NCBI RefSeq assembly: GCF_000272405.2 | Contig: NZ_AJZM02000386.1 | Span: forward strand, 1 to 5,719 | Reading direction: 5' to 3' | Source: Vibrio tasmaniensis 1F-187 | GTDB lineage: Bacteria > Pseudomonadota > Gammaproteobacteria > Enterobacterales > Vibrionaceae | DNA length: 5,719 nt | In this document: positions 1 to 5,501 of the stretch, piece after piece | How the letters are laid out: each line of letters opens with the position of its first letter | Position numbering within the stretch: position 1 is the first letter of the stretch | The notes under the pieces: generated by a model | Databases searched by the model: none | What the model was told of the DNA's origin: nothing | Seen by the model: only the letters and a program-made list of their open reading frames with translations | Made by a program: the position numbers and the translations under genes

Positions 1-435
1 AGCTCACCAAAAAATGATATCTCTAGTCCTTTGGCGGTATTGAAGTTGCGCTCTCAAGTCAAAAAGTGTCGTGATGAGGCGAAAAAAAAGTCTGATTGGG
101 TTTCCAAAATCCAGCGTTTGAAAATGTTCAGTCGTCGTCAATCGCCCGAGCAGCAGGCTGATATCGCAGCGTTAAAAGACCAAGGGTTCGTTGAAGCTAT
201 CAAGCAGCAGTTTCCGCTATTGGGGTCGCGTCGTTTTGCTTTCCATGAAATCCGTGACTTTTTCATCGAATTAAATGGCGCTGGCTTTGGTGAATGGTTT
301 CTTCACGAGCGAGCGGATCACATCATTCTGTACACCACTTACGGGTCTGTGTTTCCAGCGTTGCGCTTTGTGACAACGGGGGAAGGAACGTTTAAGTGCT
401 CAGGATTTTGTTTCGATGTGCGTTTTGGCGCTTAG
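1..435 (+). CDS. Hypothetical protein, 5'-partial
   Basis: The frame is open from the first base of the window to a TAG at 433-435, so the start is probably upstream. The first possible internal start is a TTG at 31, which has no Shine-Dalgarno sequence in front of it; starting there would give 134 residues. The visible N-terminal third is strongly basic (many Lys and Arg, e.g. KKCRDEAKKKSDW) and looks helical. The C-terminal half is richer in aromatic and hydrophobic residues (FGEWFLHERADHIILYTTYG) and looks like a small mixed alpha/beta domain ending in GFCFDVRFGA. There is no signal peptide or membrane segment. I do not recognise the family. Its position ahead of a small ORF and a mobile-element radC suggests an accessory island gene. 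A 15-bp stretch coding GFCFD near its end recurs at 754-768. Confidence 0.6.
   Translation, partial: SSPKNDISSPLAVLKLRSQVKKCRDEAKKKSDWVSKIQRLKMFSRRQSPEQQADIAALKDQGFVEAIKQQFPLLGSRRFAFHEIRDFFIELNGAGFGEWFLHERADHIILYTTYGSVFPALRFVTTGEGTFKCSGFCFDVRFGA
403..417 (+). repeat. 15-bp direct repeat, copy 1
   Basis: The bases GGATTTTGTTTCGAT occur here, inside the 3' end of the first gene, and again exactly at 754-768. In both places one frame reads GFCFD preceded by Ser (CSGFCFD here, VSGFCFD there). This suggests that the second site is a remnant of a related or duplicated gene end. Confidence 0.75.
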
Positions 436-443
436 GGGGTCAC

Positions 444-566
444 ATGACAGTTCGTTCTACGGTATCCGCTGACATATCCATGCACGTGATTTGGGTGAAT
501 TCAACCGACTCTTTAATACTAGAGCAAGGCAACCGAGGGAAGGGGGGTGAGTATCAGTGTGTGTGA
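444..566 (+). CDS. Small ORF, 40 aa, doubtful
   Basis: An ATG at 444 lies eight bases after the preceding stop and follows an AGGGGG run (434-439), a plausible Shine-Dalgarno spacing. The 40-residue product (begins MTVRSTVSADISMHV) has no recognisable domain, signal peptide or membrane segment. It overlaps the next small ORF by 20 bases in another frame. The arrangement could be a translationally coupled small gene, but equally the G-run may be chance. Low confidence. Confidence 0.2.
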   Translation: MTVRSTVSADISMHVIWVNSTDSLILEQGNRGKGGEYQCV

Positions 567-696
567 TAACACTACCACCATTAAGCAGATGCGAGAAGAC
601 TACGCTTACGCGAAGAAAACGGAAAGGACGATAGAAACAACCTCCGAGCATCGTGCATCGGCAAAGGCTTTACTCTCTTGTCTGTATGACGACTGA
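547..696 (+). CDS. Small hypothetical protein, 49 aa
   Basis: GTG is the likely start at 547, with GAGG at 535-538 eight bases upstream; the frame closes with TGA at 694-696. The protein is polar and looks helical throughout (TTTIKQMREDYAYAKKTERT, then EHRASAKALLSCLYDD), with a coding-like amino-acid mix. An ATG at 589 would give a 35-residue version but lacks an obvious ribosome binding site. I see no named domain. Small helical proteins like this are common in accessory islands upstream of radC, so an island gene is the simplest reading. It may be truncated: the downstream DNA shows no clear continuation in any frame, and nearby genes are broken. Confidence 0.45.
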   Translation: MSISVCDNTTTIKQMREDYAYAKKTERTIETTSEHRASAKALLSCLYDD

Positions 697-753
697 AGTC
701 TGCTTATTGTGTACGTCATCAGACACTCATAAGAGAAGGTCATTAGTGTGTCT

Positions 754-768
754 GGATTTTGTTTCGAT
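754..768 (+). repeat. 15-bp direct repeat, copy 2
   Basis: This is an exact second copy of GGATTTTGTTTCGAT (first copy 403-417). Here it sits in no intact gene, but one frame reads VSGFCFDIL, matching the CSGFCFDVR at the end of the first gene. It is likely the remnant of a duplicated or recombined gene end. Confidence 0.75.
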
Positions 769-1242
769 ATTCTAGCCGTTAGCGGCATTCAAACGGGTTA
801 TGTTTTTCGACGAGCAACGCCTTGTTCGGTCTTGTCTTAAGTGACCAAGGTTATCGAGTGTGCGTGTTGAGGCCCTTTTATGACAAATATGATCGCGTCG
901 TCGGAGGGGGAGTCCTTGGTTGAGGGGGATGCGAACATTCGGTGTGTTATCACCCAGTCAAGTAAACCGGGAAAAGCGCTCGTCACGAGCAGGCATTAAT
1001 ATCGAGTGGCGTAAGTCGAGTAACCAGTAGGGCGCCTTCTTGGTGGGGAAGGGACCTTTCTAACTGGGCGACGTGCTTTGGGTTGAGGTACTGGCTTAGG
1101 CTGTCCTTTTGGCTTGTTGTCGCGACTTCCTTTAAACCGTCCCATTTGAGAACCCTCGCGCTAGGGAGGCTTCGCCGCTGCGCGCCCTTGCGCTACAGAA
1201 CCTGCAACTGGGTACGGACAGTCAGACGCTCACCAAGACCGA

Positions 1243-1247
1243 AAGGA
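1243..1247 (+). promoter_or_regulatory. Ribosome binding site of former radC
   Basis: AAGGA lies six bases before ATC at 1254. The position and spacing are those of a real Shine-Dalgarno sequence, which indicates that ATC replaced the original ATG and marks where the ancestral radC began. Confidence 0.5.
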
Positions 1248-1253
1248 AATACC

Positions 1254-1744
1254 ATCTCAGCACTTGTTCAATACTCAAATGTTTCGTTATTCAACTCAGA
1301 AGAAAAGGGCATCCTTGATCAGGCCGCAAGCATTCTCAGATCCAAACTGTTTATCTCAGAACCAACGCCATTAACCTCGCCTGAATTGGTGAAATCGTTC
1401 TGCCAAACGTCCTTGGCCGCTTGTGAGTCTGAAGTGTTTGGGATTATCTTCCTTGATAATCAACATCGAGTGTGCGCACCAAAGAGATGTTCTACGGTAC
1501 CGTTAATGCCGCCTCGGTCTATCCGCGTGAAGTCGTGAAAGCGTCACTGGCCATGAATGCGAGTGTGGTTATTCTCTATCATAACCACCCAAGTAGCGAC
1601 GCCACCCCAAGTCAAGCTGACCGACGCATTACCCTCAACTGACGGATGCGTTGGCATTGGTTGATATTTGAGTGCTGGCTGGACCACTTTGTGGTTTCGT
1701 TTGAGCGTGTGGTGTCTTTTTCTGAGTTAGGCTGGATTTTTTAA
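1254..1744 (+). pseudogene. radC: radC-like JAB-domain gene, multiply disrupted
   Basis: When the broken frames are joined, this reads as a short RadC of about 160 residues, the usual size of the JAB-domain-only RadC carried by mobile elements; its true biochemical role is unsettled. Segment one (1254 to about 1473) ends [14 protein letters not shown]. Segment two (about 1481-1639, another frame) reads [18 protein letters not shown] and holds the metal-site motif HNHPSSD (1580-1600) followed by TPSQAD. Segment three reads [10 protein letters not shown], and segment four HFVVSFERVVSFSELGWIF to a TAA at 1742-1744. Lesions visible: ATC in place of ATG; a frame change between 1474 and 1480; a probable one-base loss near 1638; TGA at 1669-1671 where the family has Arg (CGA expected); and a 4-bp duplication within CTGGCTGG (1675-1682) that restores frame. 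The product cannot be functional. Confidence 0.9.
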
Positions 1745-1828
1745 AAAAAGCTGCTGATGGCCGCTGATTGAAACAGGGTAGGGGACTATCCTTTAATAAA
1801 CCTTTGGAAAAAAAGTGAGTCAATGATT

Positions 1829-1843
1829 TTGCTAAATTAGCAA
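1829..1843. promoter_or_regulatory. Perfect 15-bp palindrome, possible operator
   Basis: TTGCTAA-A-TTAGCAA is an exact inverted repeat with seven-base arms and one central base. Its size and symmetry fit a dimeric repressor site, but no regulator gene or matching second site is visible. It is not followed by a T-run, so it does not look like a terminator. Confidence 0.35.
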
Positions 1844-1941
1844 TTAATGGATTGTTTAGGGTCTTGTAAACCTAAGCATGCATCATAAAGCCCCTCCATT
1901 GCACTGTGGGCCTTATAAAATGAATCGCCACCTCTCATATC

Positions 1942-1958
1942 ATTAACTGGTAGTTAAT
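1942..1958. promoter_or_regulatory. Perfect 17-bp palindrome, possible operator
   Basis: ATTAACT-GGT-AGTTAAT is an exact inverted repeat with seven-base arms and a three-base spacer. It lies 73 bases upstream of the candidate promoter for the 67-residue gene and 13 bases before the CGTTTAACAAA word. It could be a regulator binding site or a recombination-associated site; the sequence does not decide. Confidence 0.35.
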
Positions 1959-1970
1959 CGAATGGAGCTT

Positions 1971-1981
1971 CGTTTAACAAA
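1971..1981 (+). repeat. CGTTTAACAAA, left copy
   Basis: This 11-mer is identical to 5450-5460, where it forms the end of a five-fold GTTTAAC tandem. The two copies are 3479 bases apart and bracket the AT-rich part with the binding protein and kinase. GTTTAAC also fits the RYYYAAC inverse core consensus of integron attC sites, but I find no complete attC fold around either copy. Confidence 0.5.
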
Positions 1982-2030
1982 GTGCTAAGTCACATGATAC
2001 CAGAGCCTTTATATTTTCAATGTCACAATT

Positions 2031-2059
2031 TTGGTTCCCATTTAAAAATAAAATATGCT
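2031..2059 (+). promoter_or_regulatory. Candidate sigma-70 promoter
   Basis: TTGGTT (2031-2036) and TATGCT (2054-2059) are separated by 17 bases, the preferred spacing. The -35 matches three of six consensus bases and the -10 four of six. Transcription from here would give a leader of about 100 bases before the 67-residue gene at 2170. Confidence 0.3.
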
Positions 2060-2169
2060 TTTTTACAATTTAGTCTACTGTTAAAAATAGAAGGGATTCT
2101 TCTAACAACGTCATCAATCGGCAATCAGAACATTAAGATTCTGTTGCCTCGGCTAGGAAGGGACAAACT

Positions 2170-2373
2170 ATGGTTTTACAATCATGTAGCATCACTTTAA
2201 TGAATCAAAAAATTATGATTAGCCAATCGGTCGAAATTTCTCTCGACCTTCTAGACGCTGAAATTAACAATGGAATTTCTAAAGTTAAAATCAATGCTAG
2301 CGATGGTTATAATATTCACTCTTATAATTTTGACTCGGTTGAGGAGTCCATTGAAAGCCTCATGAACCTCTAG
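2170..2373 (+). CDS. Small orphan protein, 67 aa
   Basis: The ATG at 2170 is preceded by AGGAAGGGA (2155-2163) at a spacing of six bases, a strong ribosome binding site that settles the start; ATGs at 2200 and 2215 are less well placed. The protein has no signal peptide or membrane segment. It looks like a helix (EISLDLLDAEINNG), a short strand pair (ISKVKINASDGYNIHSYNF) and an acidic C-terminal helix (SVEESIESLMNL). I do not recognise the family. It is encoded 173 bases ahead of the binding-protein gene on the same strand, with a long inverted repeat between them, so shared transcription is possible but not shown. A small cytoplasmic regulator or partner is one option among many. Confidence 0.6.
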   Translation: MVLQSCSITLMNQKIMISQSVEISLDLLDAEINNGISKVKINASDGYNIHSYNFDSVEESIESLMNL

Positions 2374-2389
2374 GGCGCCCCTCATCAAA

Positions 2390-2450
2390 CTAAGTATCTA
2401 TATTTCAAATAGATGTTTCTCTAAGAATTTATCGAGATATAGGTACTTAG
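2390..2450 (+). repeat. 14-bp inverted repeat with nested alternative hairpin
   Basis: CTAAGTATCTATAT (2390-2403) pairs with ATATAGGTACTTAG (2437-2450) over 14 positions with one T-G wobble and a 33-base loop. Within it ATCTAT (2396-2401) can instead pair with ATAGAT (2409-2414) across a seven-base loop. The two pairings use the same bases and exclude each other. There is no T-run after either, so it is not a typical Rho-independent terminator. It lies in the leader ahead of the binding-protein gene and could be an mRNA structure controlling that gene, or a processing or stability element for the upstream message. Confidence 0.6.
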
Positions 2451-2546
2451 CCAGAACTAAATTAAGTTTTGATATAGGTCATGGCTAGCTTGGTTTAGGC
2501 ATTCATAGTCCTGGCATATTTTTTCATTTAACAAGAATTGAACCCT

Positions 2547-3341
2547 ATGGCTCCTATACGAATTATATTAATAAGCCTCCTTATTATCTCTAAACCTAGC
2601 CTCGCGGATAAGCCATTGAGTTTTGGAATTGTCCCGCAGCAATCAGCCGAAAGATTAGCCAAACAGTGGCTCCCAATTCTTCAATATATCTCGAAAGAAA
2701 TTGGACAGGAGGTAAGGTTTGCCACCAAATCATCAATTCCTCTGTTTGAAAAAGAACTGTCAAAGAGTTTATATGATATAAGTTATATGAACCCTTATCA
2801 CTATACCGTATTTAGCGAATCCAACGGTTATATCGCAATAACCAAAGCCGAAGACAAAAAAATAAAGGGGATTATCGTTGTAAAAAAAGATAGCGGTATA
2901 TCAACGATACAAGAGTTAGCTGGCAAAAAGTTGGCGTTCCCTTCCCCTGACGCTTTTGCTGCAAGTCTCTTAACTCAAGGCTTCTTGGGGCAGAACAATA
3001 TCAATATTGACCCCGTTTATGTACGTTCGCATGATTCGGTCTATCATAATATCGCTCAAGGAAATTTTGTGGCAGGTGGTGGTATCTATCGAACCTTAAA
3101 CGCTATGCAAGGTGAAGTTTCCGATAATCTGATTGTTTTATGGGAGAGTCAAGGCTACACCCCTCATGCTATTGCCGTCAGTCCTCATGTCCCTCAAGAT
3201 GTTGTAGAACGCATTCAACAAGCAATCATAACTCTTGATGACACTCACCCTGAACTTTTGTCTCCTCTAAAAATTAAAGGGTTTGAACAAGCAAAAGACA
3301 GCGATTGGGATGACGTTAGACAACTCTTCATCGAAGAGTAG
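2547..3341 (+). CDS. PhnD-family periplasmic substrate-binding protein
   Basis: This encodes a 264-residue exported binding protein of the PhnD type, the family that binds phosphonate, phosphite or phosphate and related ligands for ABC transporters. Residues 1-20 form a signal peptide: Arg5, a hydrophobic run IILISLLIIS, then KPSLA with likely cleavage before Asp21. The mature protein starts LSFGIVPQQSAERL and carries the family's successive blocks: DISYMNPYHY (ligand-pocket strand), IKGIIVVKKDSGI, IQELAGKKLAFPSPDAFAAS (hinge region) and HDSVYHNIAQGNFVAGGG. Length is near the family norm. A TTG at 2538 would add three residues, but ATG at 2547, with AAGAA at 2533-2537, is preferred. No permease or ATPase gene follows; instead a sensor kinase begins four bases after the stop. 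It is therefore probably a ligand sensor for that kinase. The ligand cannot be told from sequence. Confidence 0.85.
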   Translation: MAPIRIILISLLIISKPSLADKPLSFGIVPQQSAERLAKQWLPILQYISKEIGQEVRFATKSSIPLFEKELSKSLYDISYMNPYHYTVFSESNGYIAITKAEDKKIKGIIVVKKDSGISTIQELAGKKLAFPSPDAFAASLLTQGFLGQNNINIDPVYVRSHDSVYHNIAQGNFVAGGGIYRTLNAMQGEVSDNLIVLWESQGYTPHAIAVSPHVPQDVVERIQQAIITLDDTHPELLSPLKIKGFEQAKDSDWDDVRQLFIEE

Positions 3342-3345
3342 CATT

Positions 3346-4890
3346 ATGAAATTTCAAACAAAAACCTTCCTAGGTATAGCTTTTATAGAAATTTTCTTTC
3401 TTGCTCTTCTGGTGATTTTCGCTACAAATTTCATAGCAGACTCGAATATGTCTCTATTTGAAAACAAAATAGCAACCACTCTAAATTTGCTCAAACTCAG
3501 TAGTCTCGATGCATTGCTTACTTACGATATAGCGCGGTTGGAAAGCATTGCACAAAATGTAATAAAAGACCCCGACCTTGTTTTTTTAACAATGAGTATA
3601 TCAGGCTCCGAGGTTGTTTGTATTGGAAGTCGAGACGCATACTATACAGGCTCAAAACTTATAGAAGGGATGATTCTCGAAGGAGTCGATGTTGATGTAG
3701 GTGGCACTGTAATTGGTCGAATAGAAGCTATTTTTGATAAACGATCTATCTTAAGTCACATACAGAGCTCGAGTAGATACTTAGCGGTGATAGCGAGCAT
3801 CGAAGTCGCTTTTGTCGCTCTCGTTTCTTTACTCTTTAGTTGGTTGCTTGTGAAAGAACTGCGTAAAGTAACCGAAGCCATTGAAGATATCGAAGTATCT
3901 GGACCTGGTTTTACCCTTAGCTACGACAAGAATGATGAAATAGGTCAGGTTATTGCCGCTTTCAACCGTATGTCCTTAGAGATGCAAAAACAATACATAC
4001 AACTTTCATTAGCTAAGGAGCAAGCTCAATCAGCCAATAGCGCTAAAGATGACTTTTTAGCGATGGTGAGTCATGAAATGAGAACCCCATTAAATGGGAT
4101 TCTAGGAATGGCTCAGCTTCTGGAAACAGAAGTTGATGAGGAAAAGAAAGAGCAAGTAAGCATTATTGTTAGTTCTGGAGAGCACTTACTTCTCATCATT
4201 AATGACATTCTCGACATATCAAAAATCGAAAAAGGTAAGCTTGAGTTGAGTATTGAACCATTCTCGTTAGAAGTTCTAGTTCGAGATGTCAAAAATACCT
4301 TTGACAACACTTGTAAGCAAAAAAATCTTGATTATGTCGTTACCACTGATCATGTCAAGGGTGTCTACCTTGCCGGAGACAACGCAAGATTAGAGCAAAT
4401 AATATTCAATTTACTTGGCAATGCAATAAAGTTTACAAAAAAAGGAAAGGTATCATGTCACTTTCAATGGCTACAAAATGAATCAAGATTAACAGTCACC
4501 ATTACTGACACTGGGATTGGTATTCCTACTGATAAGCTTGATACGATTTTCAAGCCGTTCTCACAAGCCGATAGCTCTACCACTCGCCATTTCGGAGGCA
4601 CAGGTTTAGGACTTGCAATTGTCAACCAGCTCCTTGAACTAATGAATGGAAAGCTAGAATTGGTTAGCGAAGTTAACGTTGGTAGCCAGTTTACTATCAC
4701 ACTGCAAATGCCTTCAGTTATCACTAGCTCACATAGTGTCAACAAGTCCCTTCCTTTCAAACTCAATGCTTCAAGGGGCAACGCGCTCTTATCATTGATG
4801 ATAACAACGTTAATCTTATTGTTGGGGCACTTGTCTGTAAGAAATTTGGCTTCGATGTTGAGACAACTACCCAATCAGAAGAGGCTTTAA
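3346..4890 (+). CDS. Membrane hybrid sensor histidine kinase, receiver out of frame
   Basis: The ATG at 3346 has GAAGAG seven bases upstream; an in-frame start at 3283 lies inside the previous gene and is unlikely. Layout of the 514-residue frame: membrane helix 8-30; periplasmic sensor about 31-145, not clearly assignable; membrane helix 146-169; HAMP about 167-220; H-box SHEMRTPLNG with phosphorylated His243; N-box with Asn355 and Asn359 (NLLGNAIKFT); G1 box DTGIGIP (388-394); F-box FKPFSQ; G2 box GGTGLGL (417-423). All catalytic motifs are present, so kinase activity is expected. After residue 477 (Arg, codon 4774-4776) the frame leaves homology and reads about 37 unrelated residues to a stop. 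The receiver domain follows in frame -1. The binding protein just upstream probably feeds this kinase its signal, as LuxP does for LuxQ. Confidence 0.88.
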   Translation: MKFQTKTFLGIAFIEIFFLALLVIFATNFIADSNMSLFENKIATTLNLLKLSSLDALLTYDIARLESIAQNVIKDPDLVFLTMSISGSEVVCIGSRDAYYTGSKLIEGMILEGVDVDVGGTVIGRIEAIFDKRSILSHIQSSSRYLAVIASIEVAFVALVSLLFSWLLVKELRKVTEAIEDIEVSGPGFTLSYDKNDEIGQVIAAFNRMSLEMQKQYIQLSLAKEQAQSANSAKDDFLAMVSHEMRTPLNGILGMAQLLETEVDEEKKEQVSIIVSSGEHLLLIINDILDISKIEKGKLELSIEPFSLEVLVRDVKNTFDNTCKQKNLDYVVTTDHVKGVYLAGDNARLEQIIFNLLGNAIKFTKKGKVSCHFQWLQNESRLTVTITDTGIGIPTDKLDTIFKPFSQADSSTTRHFGGTGLGLAIVNQLLELMNGKLELVSEVNVGSQFTITLQMPSVITSSHSVNKSLPFKLNASRGNALLSLMITTLILLLGHLSVRNLASMLRQLPNQKRL

Positions 4891-5171
4891 ATCTTATAAA
4901 ATCAAACGACTACCTTTTTATACTCATTGATCATCATATGCCAAATATATCGGGTCCCGACTTAATAAAAATAATCAACCAAGTCGATGAAGAACCCATT
5001 TTATTTGGCTATACCGCAGATCTGTCAATACAATCGATTAGATCTTTTGAACAAGCTGGTACTCAAGGGGTTCTACCTAAACCTCTTACCGATGAAGCGT
5101 TTCAACAGGTCGTTCTAACTTACTTGATGAACAGTCCAAACCAAGACGAATTACAGAATCAAGCTCTATAG
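4776..5171 (+). pseudogene. Receiver domain of the hybrid kinase, separated by a frameshift
   Basis: Reading from GGG at 4776, this frame gives a complete receiver domain of 131 residues. The acidic pair is IIDDNN (codons 4797-4802), the phospho-acceptor is Asp in LIDHHMPN (codon 4929-4931), the conserved Thr is in GYTAD, and the Lys is in LPKPL. All active-site residues are present. The frame is open back to 4737, but has no ATG, GTG or TTG before the ATG at 4938, which lies after the phospho-acceptor; a separate full receiver therefore cannot be made from a normal start. Joining it to the kinase by a -1 shift at the GGGG run (4775-4778) gives a continuous ASRGQRALIIDD linker and a protein of about 608 residues. 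Either one G was lost (mutation or sequence error) or the ribosome shifts frame here; the run is not a classical slippery heptamer. Confidence 0.8.
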
Positions 5172-5308
5172 ATCTACATTTACGAAGTGAGTTATCGAGT
5201 CAGCGTTTACTTCTGCTAACTGAAGAGCAATTTGCACCAATAGCATTATTGCGTACATATTGAATTTTAAAAGCTAATCGAGTTACCACATCACAAGAGA
5301 AAATTCGT

Positions 5309-5435
5309 ATGAAATTCTTAAGTTATTGTATTAGGTTTAGTTGGTGGCTCATCGTCCCAAGATGGAAATAAAGAGCCAGTTAAAAAGGATAGAACTGATA
5401 TTGGCGGTATGAGAGGGTGGGCGTTTAACGTTTAA
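5309..5435 (+). pseudogene. Remnant of a small lipoprotein-like gene
   Basis: ATG at 5309, with AAGAG at 5295-5299, starts MKFL. Skipping one base at 5321 continues as VIVLGLVGGSSSQDGNKEPVKK and so on for 41 residues in all, to TAA at 5433-5435. The beginning is a lipoprotein signal: Lys2, a hydrophobic run, and LVG-G-SSS where a lipobox would have LVG-C-SSS; the Gly codon GGC (5346-5348) is one base from the TGC for Cys. So the gene has a frameshift and probably a lost lipidation cysteine. Its stop codon lies within the GTTTAAC repeat tract, so the 3' end may have been replaced when the repeat formed. Without the shift only a 20-residue peptide is made. Confidence 0.45.
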
Positions 5436-5457
5436 CGTTTAACGTTTAACGTTTAAC
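5423..5457 (+). repeat. Five tandem copies of GTTTAAC
   Basis: Perfect 7-bp tandem repeat at 5423-5429, 5430-5436, 5437-5443, 5444-5450 and 5451-5457, followed by AAA. It marks the change from the AT-rich sensor module to the GC-richer right end. The last copy is part of CGTTTAACAAA, also found at 1971-1981. GTTTAAC fits the RYYYAAC inverse core consensus of integron attC sites. Slippage at such a tract would make copy number variable between strains. Confidence 0.9.
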
Positions 5458-5465
5458 AAATTAAC

Positions 5466-5501
5466 CCTTGCCTTGGGCATTACCCTTCGGGCAAGGTTTT
5501 T
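5466..5501 (+). terminator. Rho-independent terminator
   Basis: CCTTGCC (5466-5472) pairs perfectly with GGCAAGG (5490-5496), followed by TTTTT (5497-5501). The loop of 17 bases can form a further GGG/CCC pairing (5475-5477 with 5483-5485). It would end transcription from the kinase operon or the small lipoprotein remnant upstream. Confidence 0.7.

Larger units (their letters stand above)
697..1253 (+). other. Gene-poor remnant stretch before radC
   Basis: I find no convincing intact gene in this 557-base stretch. Three things stand out. At 748-840 a frame reads VSGFCFDILAVSG and resembles the end of the first gene. An ATG at 880 with GAGG at 869-872 opens a 39-residue ORF to a TAA at 997-999 (begins MTNMIASSEGESLVEG) of unknown meaning. 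The frame open from 1136 to 1318 has coding-like content (PLRALALQNLQLGTDSQ) but no start codon, and it runs into the radC start. Together these suggest debris of former small genes. Confidence 0.5.
1745..2169. other. Non-coding stretch with palindromes
   Basis: There is no convincing gene in these 425 bases. A 72-residue frame beginning near 1982 has no ribosome binding site, has a composition unlike a folded protein, and overlaps the better-supported start at 2170. The stretch holds two perfect palindromes (1829-1843 and 1942-1958), an imperfect hairpin (1885-1893 with 1908-1916), one copy of CGTTTAACAAA (1971-1981), and a candidate promoter at 2031-2059. GC falls across it, so it probably contains the junction between the radC-bearing part and the AT-rich sensor module. 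Confidence 0.5.

Noticed and set aside
1635..1823. A 62-residue minus-strand ORF
   Set aside because: It is antisense to the end of the radC remnant and low in complexity, with no supporting signal.
1885..1916. Terminator at the imperfect hairpin ATAAAGCCC with GGGCCTTAT
   Set aside because: One mismatch, a 14-base loop and no T-run on either strand.
1982..2200. A 72-residue plus-strand ORF
   Set aside because: No ribosome binding site, a composition unlike a folded protein, and overlap with the better-supported start at 2170.
4464..4874. A 136-residue minus-strand ORF
   Set aside because: It lies antisense to the kinase catalytic domain, whose motifs are unmistakable; it is a shadow.
5232..5260. 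Promoter TTGCAC with ACATAT upstream of the lipoprotein remnant
   Set aside because: Spacing is acceptable, but each box matches only about half of the consensus.
5423..5457. CRISPR array
   Set aside because: The repeats are 7 bp with no spacers between them.
1971..5465. A true integron gene cassette bounded by attC sites
   Set aside because: Only the RYYYAAC-type word is present; no paired GTTRRRY site or long imperfect attC fold is found at either end, and the segment holds several genes.
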